A stretch of DNA of 5,704 bases, taken from the NCBI RefSeq assembly GCF_900766215.1, contig NZ_CAAFUQ010000023.1, positions 1 to 5,704 of the forward strand, read 5' to 3'. Positions 4,573 to 5,704 of the stretch are shown here, one piece after another. Source of the stretch: an uncultured Finegoldia sp. Lineage in GTDB: Bacteria > Bacillota > Clostridia > Tissierellales > Peptoniphilaceae. A program made the translations under genes and the position numbers. The first letter of the stretch is position 1. Each line of letters starts with the position of its first letter. The notes under the pieces are model-generated. The model saw nothing but the letters and a program-made list of their open reading frames with translations. It did no database searches and was not told the DNA's origin.

Positions 4573-4974
4573 ATGGCTTTTGCGGATAGATTAAAGGATT
4601 TTCGTGAAAAAGAAAAGTTAAGTCAAGCAGATTTTGCAAAAATGATAGGAATAAGTACAAGAACTCTTGTACATTATGAAGACGGAGAAAGATACCCAAG
4701 AGATGTCGAAGTTTATAAAAAAATAGCTAAGGTTATGAACTGCGATTATAATTATCTTTTAGAAGAAAGTGATGAGTTTTTAAATCGAGTTTATAACGTG
4801 GGTGGCAAAAGAGAATTAGAAAAAGCTAGAGCATTAACAGAAGGTCTAAGTTCTTTATTTGCAGGTGGAGAAATATCTGATGAAGATAAAGATGCTGCTT
4901 TTGAAGCTATTACTCGTGCTTATTGGGAGGCTAAAAGAGAAAACAAGAAATACGGTCGTAAGAAAAAAGATTAG
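4573..4974 (+). CDS. XRE-family transcriptional repressor (ImmR-like)
   Basis: The 133-aa protein has an HTH_XRE domain over residues 5-66: RLKDFREKEKLSQADFAKMI, then GISTRTLVHYEDGERYPR with the recognition helix, and the closing helices ending at YNYLL. The remaining part, about 65-133, is helical and highly charged with a Lys-rich end (KYGRKKK) and probably serves in dimerisation or as the target of its partner protease. AGGAGG lies 8 bases before the ATG. The next gene is an ImmA/IrrE-type metalloprotease 8 bases downstream, the arrangement of ImmR/ImmA in ICEBs1 and many prophages, where the repressor holds the element silent until cleaved. The inverted repeat in its own promoter suggests self-repression. 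Identity as XRE is firm; the ImmR role comes from context. Confidence 0.92.
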   Translation: MAFADRLKDFREKEKLSQADFAKMIGISTRTLVHYEDGERYPRDVEVYKKIAKVMNCDYNYLLEESDEFLNRVYNVGGKRELEKARALTEGLSSLFAGGEISDEDKDAAFEAITRAYWEAKRENKKYGRKKKD

Positions 4975-4982
4975 GTGATTTT

Positions 4983-5531
4983 ATGAGCATGAATCGCTAT
5001 ATATATGATAAGGTTAATCGACTTATAAAAAAATATAAGACACGAGATCCTATCGAATTAATAGAAGCTTTGAATATTAACCTGGTATATCTACCTGAAA
5101 CAAAAATACTTTTAGGAATGTACCATTATATTCAAAGGAACAGATTTATTTTTATAAGTAGTAACACAAATTTTAACAGAAAGACGATATTAGCACACGA
5201 ATTAGGTCACGATCAACTTCACAGAGATTATTGTATGAGGGGCGGAGCTTTTCATGACCAAATAGTGCTAAACCCTACAAATAAATTTGAAACTGAAGCT
5301 AATATTTTTGCAGCTCATTTATTAATAAGTGATGAAGATGTCCTCGATAATATCAATGATCAAGTTTGTGATTATGAAATCGCTGGAAAATTAGGCGTAG
5401 ATATAAATTTACTAAATTTAAAAATTTCTGAGTTAGCAAAAATGGGCAAGTTTAATAAACCAATTAATGTTAATACACCTCAGGGAGATTTTCTTAAAAA
5501 CTATCGCCCTGAACATGATGATTATTATTAG
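4983..5531 (+). CDS. ImmA/IrrE-family zinc metallopeptidase (anti-repressor)
   Basis: The 182-aa protein has the zinc-peptidase motif HELGH at residues 72-76 (TILAHELGHDQLH) and the downstream FETEANIFAAHLL segment at 102-114, which supplies the third ligand, probably Glu103. This is the COG2856/DUF955 (IrrE N-terminal-like) fold. Known members such as ImmA of ICEBs1 cleave the partner repressor to induce the element. The length is normal and no catalytic residue is missing. The Shine-Dalgarno AGGTG overlaps the stop of the repressor gene, 5 bases before the ATG, so the two are co-translated; a second ATG at 4989 is less well spaced. The acidic tail (EHDDYY) is not part of the core domain. 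The predicted substrate is the adjacent XRE protein; the trigger is not visible here. Confidence 0.93.
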   Translation: MSMNRYIYDKVNRLIKKYKTRDPIELIEALNINLVYLPETKILLGMYHYIQRNRFIFISSNTNFNRKTILAHELGHDQLHRDYCMRGGAFHDQIVLNPTNKFETEANIFAAHLLISDEDVLDNINDQVCDYEIAGKLGVDINLLNLKISELAKMGKFNKPINVNTPQGDFLKNYRPEHDDYY

Positions 5532-5539
5532 GAGATTCT

Positions 5540-5704
5540 ATGGGAATTTTTATTGCAGGATATTTTTTATTAATCCTTTCTGGAATAGTTTTCTACTATC
5601 TCATCTCTACCTACTCTGTAAAAATCTCAGCATTTTTGATTGATTTTATAGTTGTAGGTTTAGGATTTTATATATCCATAAAAGATAAACTAGATAACAA
5701 ATTA
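5540..5704 (+). CDS. Small membrane protein with two predicted transmembrane helices (partial at window edge)
   Basis: AGGAG (5530-5534), overlapping the protease stop codon, lies 5 bases before ATG 5540, so this is the third gene of the operon. The 55 visible codons have no stop. Two hydrophobic stretches are seen at about residues 3-22 (IFIAGYFLLILSGIVFYYLI) and 28-46 (VKISAFLIDFIVVGLGFYI), separated by a short polar STYS turn, then a charged KDKLDNK segment. I do not recognise the family and the end is outside the window. Linkage to the repressor and protease genes suggests steady-state expression in the quiescent element, perhaps for exclusion or signal sensing, which is speculation. Confidence 0.75.
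   Translation, partial: MGIFIAGYFLLILSGIVFYYLISTYSVKISAFLIDFIVVGLGFYISIKDKLDNKL

Noticed and set aside
1..5704. CRISPR array, tRNA or rRNA genes
   Set aside because: No regularly spaced repeats and no tRNA cloverleaf or rRNA-like segments were seen on either strand.

Overview
The window is AT-rich (roughly one third G+C by eye). Its strong AAGGAGG-type ribosome binding sites point to a low-GC Gram-positive (Bacillota) host. The gene content is that of an integrative element (ICE or prophage-like): two tandem large serine recombinases, a region-4-only sigma-like protein, an ArpU/sigma-4-like protein, and an ImmR/ImmA-type repressor plus metalloprotease pair. The left edge carries the start of an IS1381-like (IS5-family) transposase, a type I associate with streptococci. 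A Streptococcus or a close neighbour carrying a clostridial-type element is therefore plausible, but this is inference.

Layout: (1) 1-~116, minus strand, end of an IS1381-like insertion sequence that has cut off the 3' part of a serine recombinase gene. (2) 84-2386, minus strand, two large serine recombinase genes joined by a TAATG overlap; the upstream one is complete (556 aa) and the downstream one is truncated. (3) 2394-2708, minus strand, a small Lys-rich ORF of unknown function and a hairpin that hides the recombinase ribosome binding site. (4) 2709-3127, a gene-poor stretch with what look like coding remnants. (5) 3128-3799, minus strand, a sigma-70 region-4-like gene followed by a terminator-like hairpin and preceded by a terminator and an SD-masking hairpin. 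(6) 3863-4414, minus strand, an ArpU-like regulator. (7) 4438-4516, two near-consensus promoters facing each other, with an inverted-repeat operator candidate. (8) 4573-5704, plus strand, an operon of an XRE repressor, an ImmA/IrrE-type protease and the start of a small two-span membrane protein.

Working model: the repressor/protease pair sets a switch at the facing promoters. The ArpU-like and sigma-like proteins are candidate downstream transcription factors for the element, and the recombinases move it. The most unusual feature is that two leftward genes (complete recombinase and sigma-like protein) have Shine-Dalgarno sequences paired perfectly over 9 bp to an upstream CTCCTT/CCTCCTT stretch, and short reading frames run through both hairpins. 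The sigma-like gene also sits behind an intrinsic terminator. This suggests translation-gated RNA control of element genes. The IS insertion in the second recombinase may have immobilised the element.
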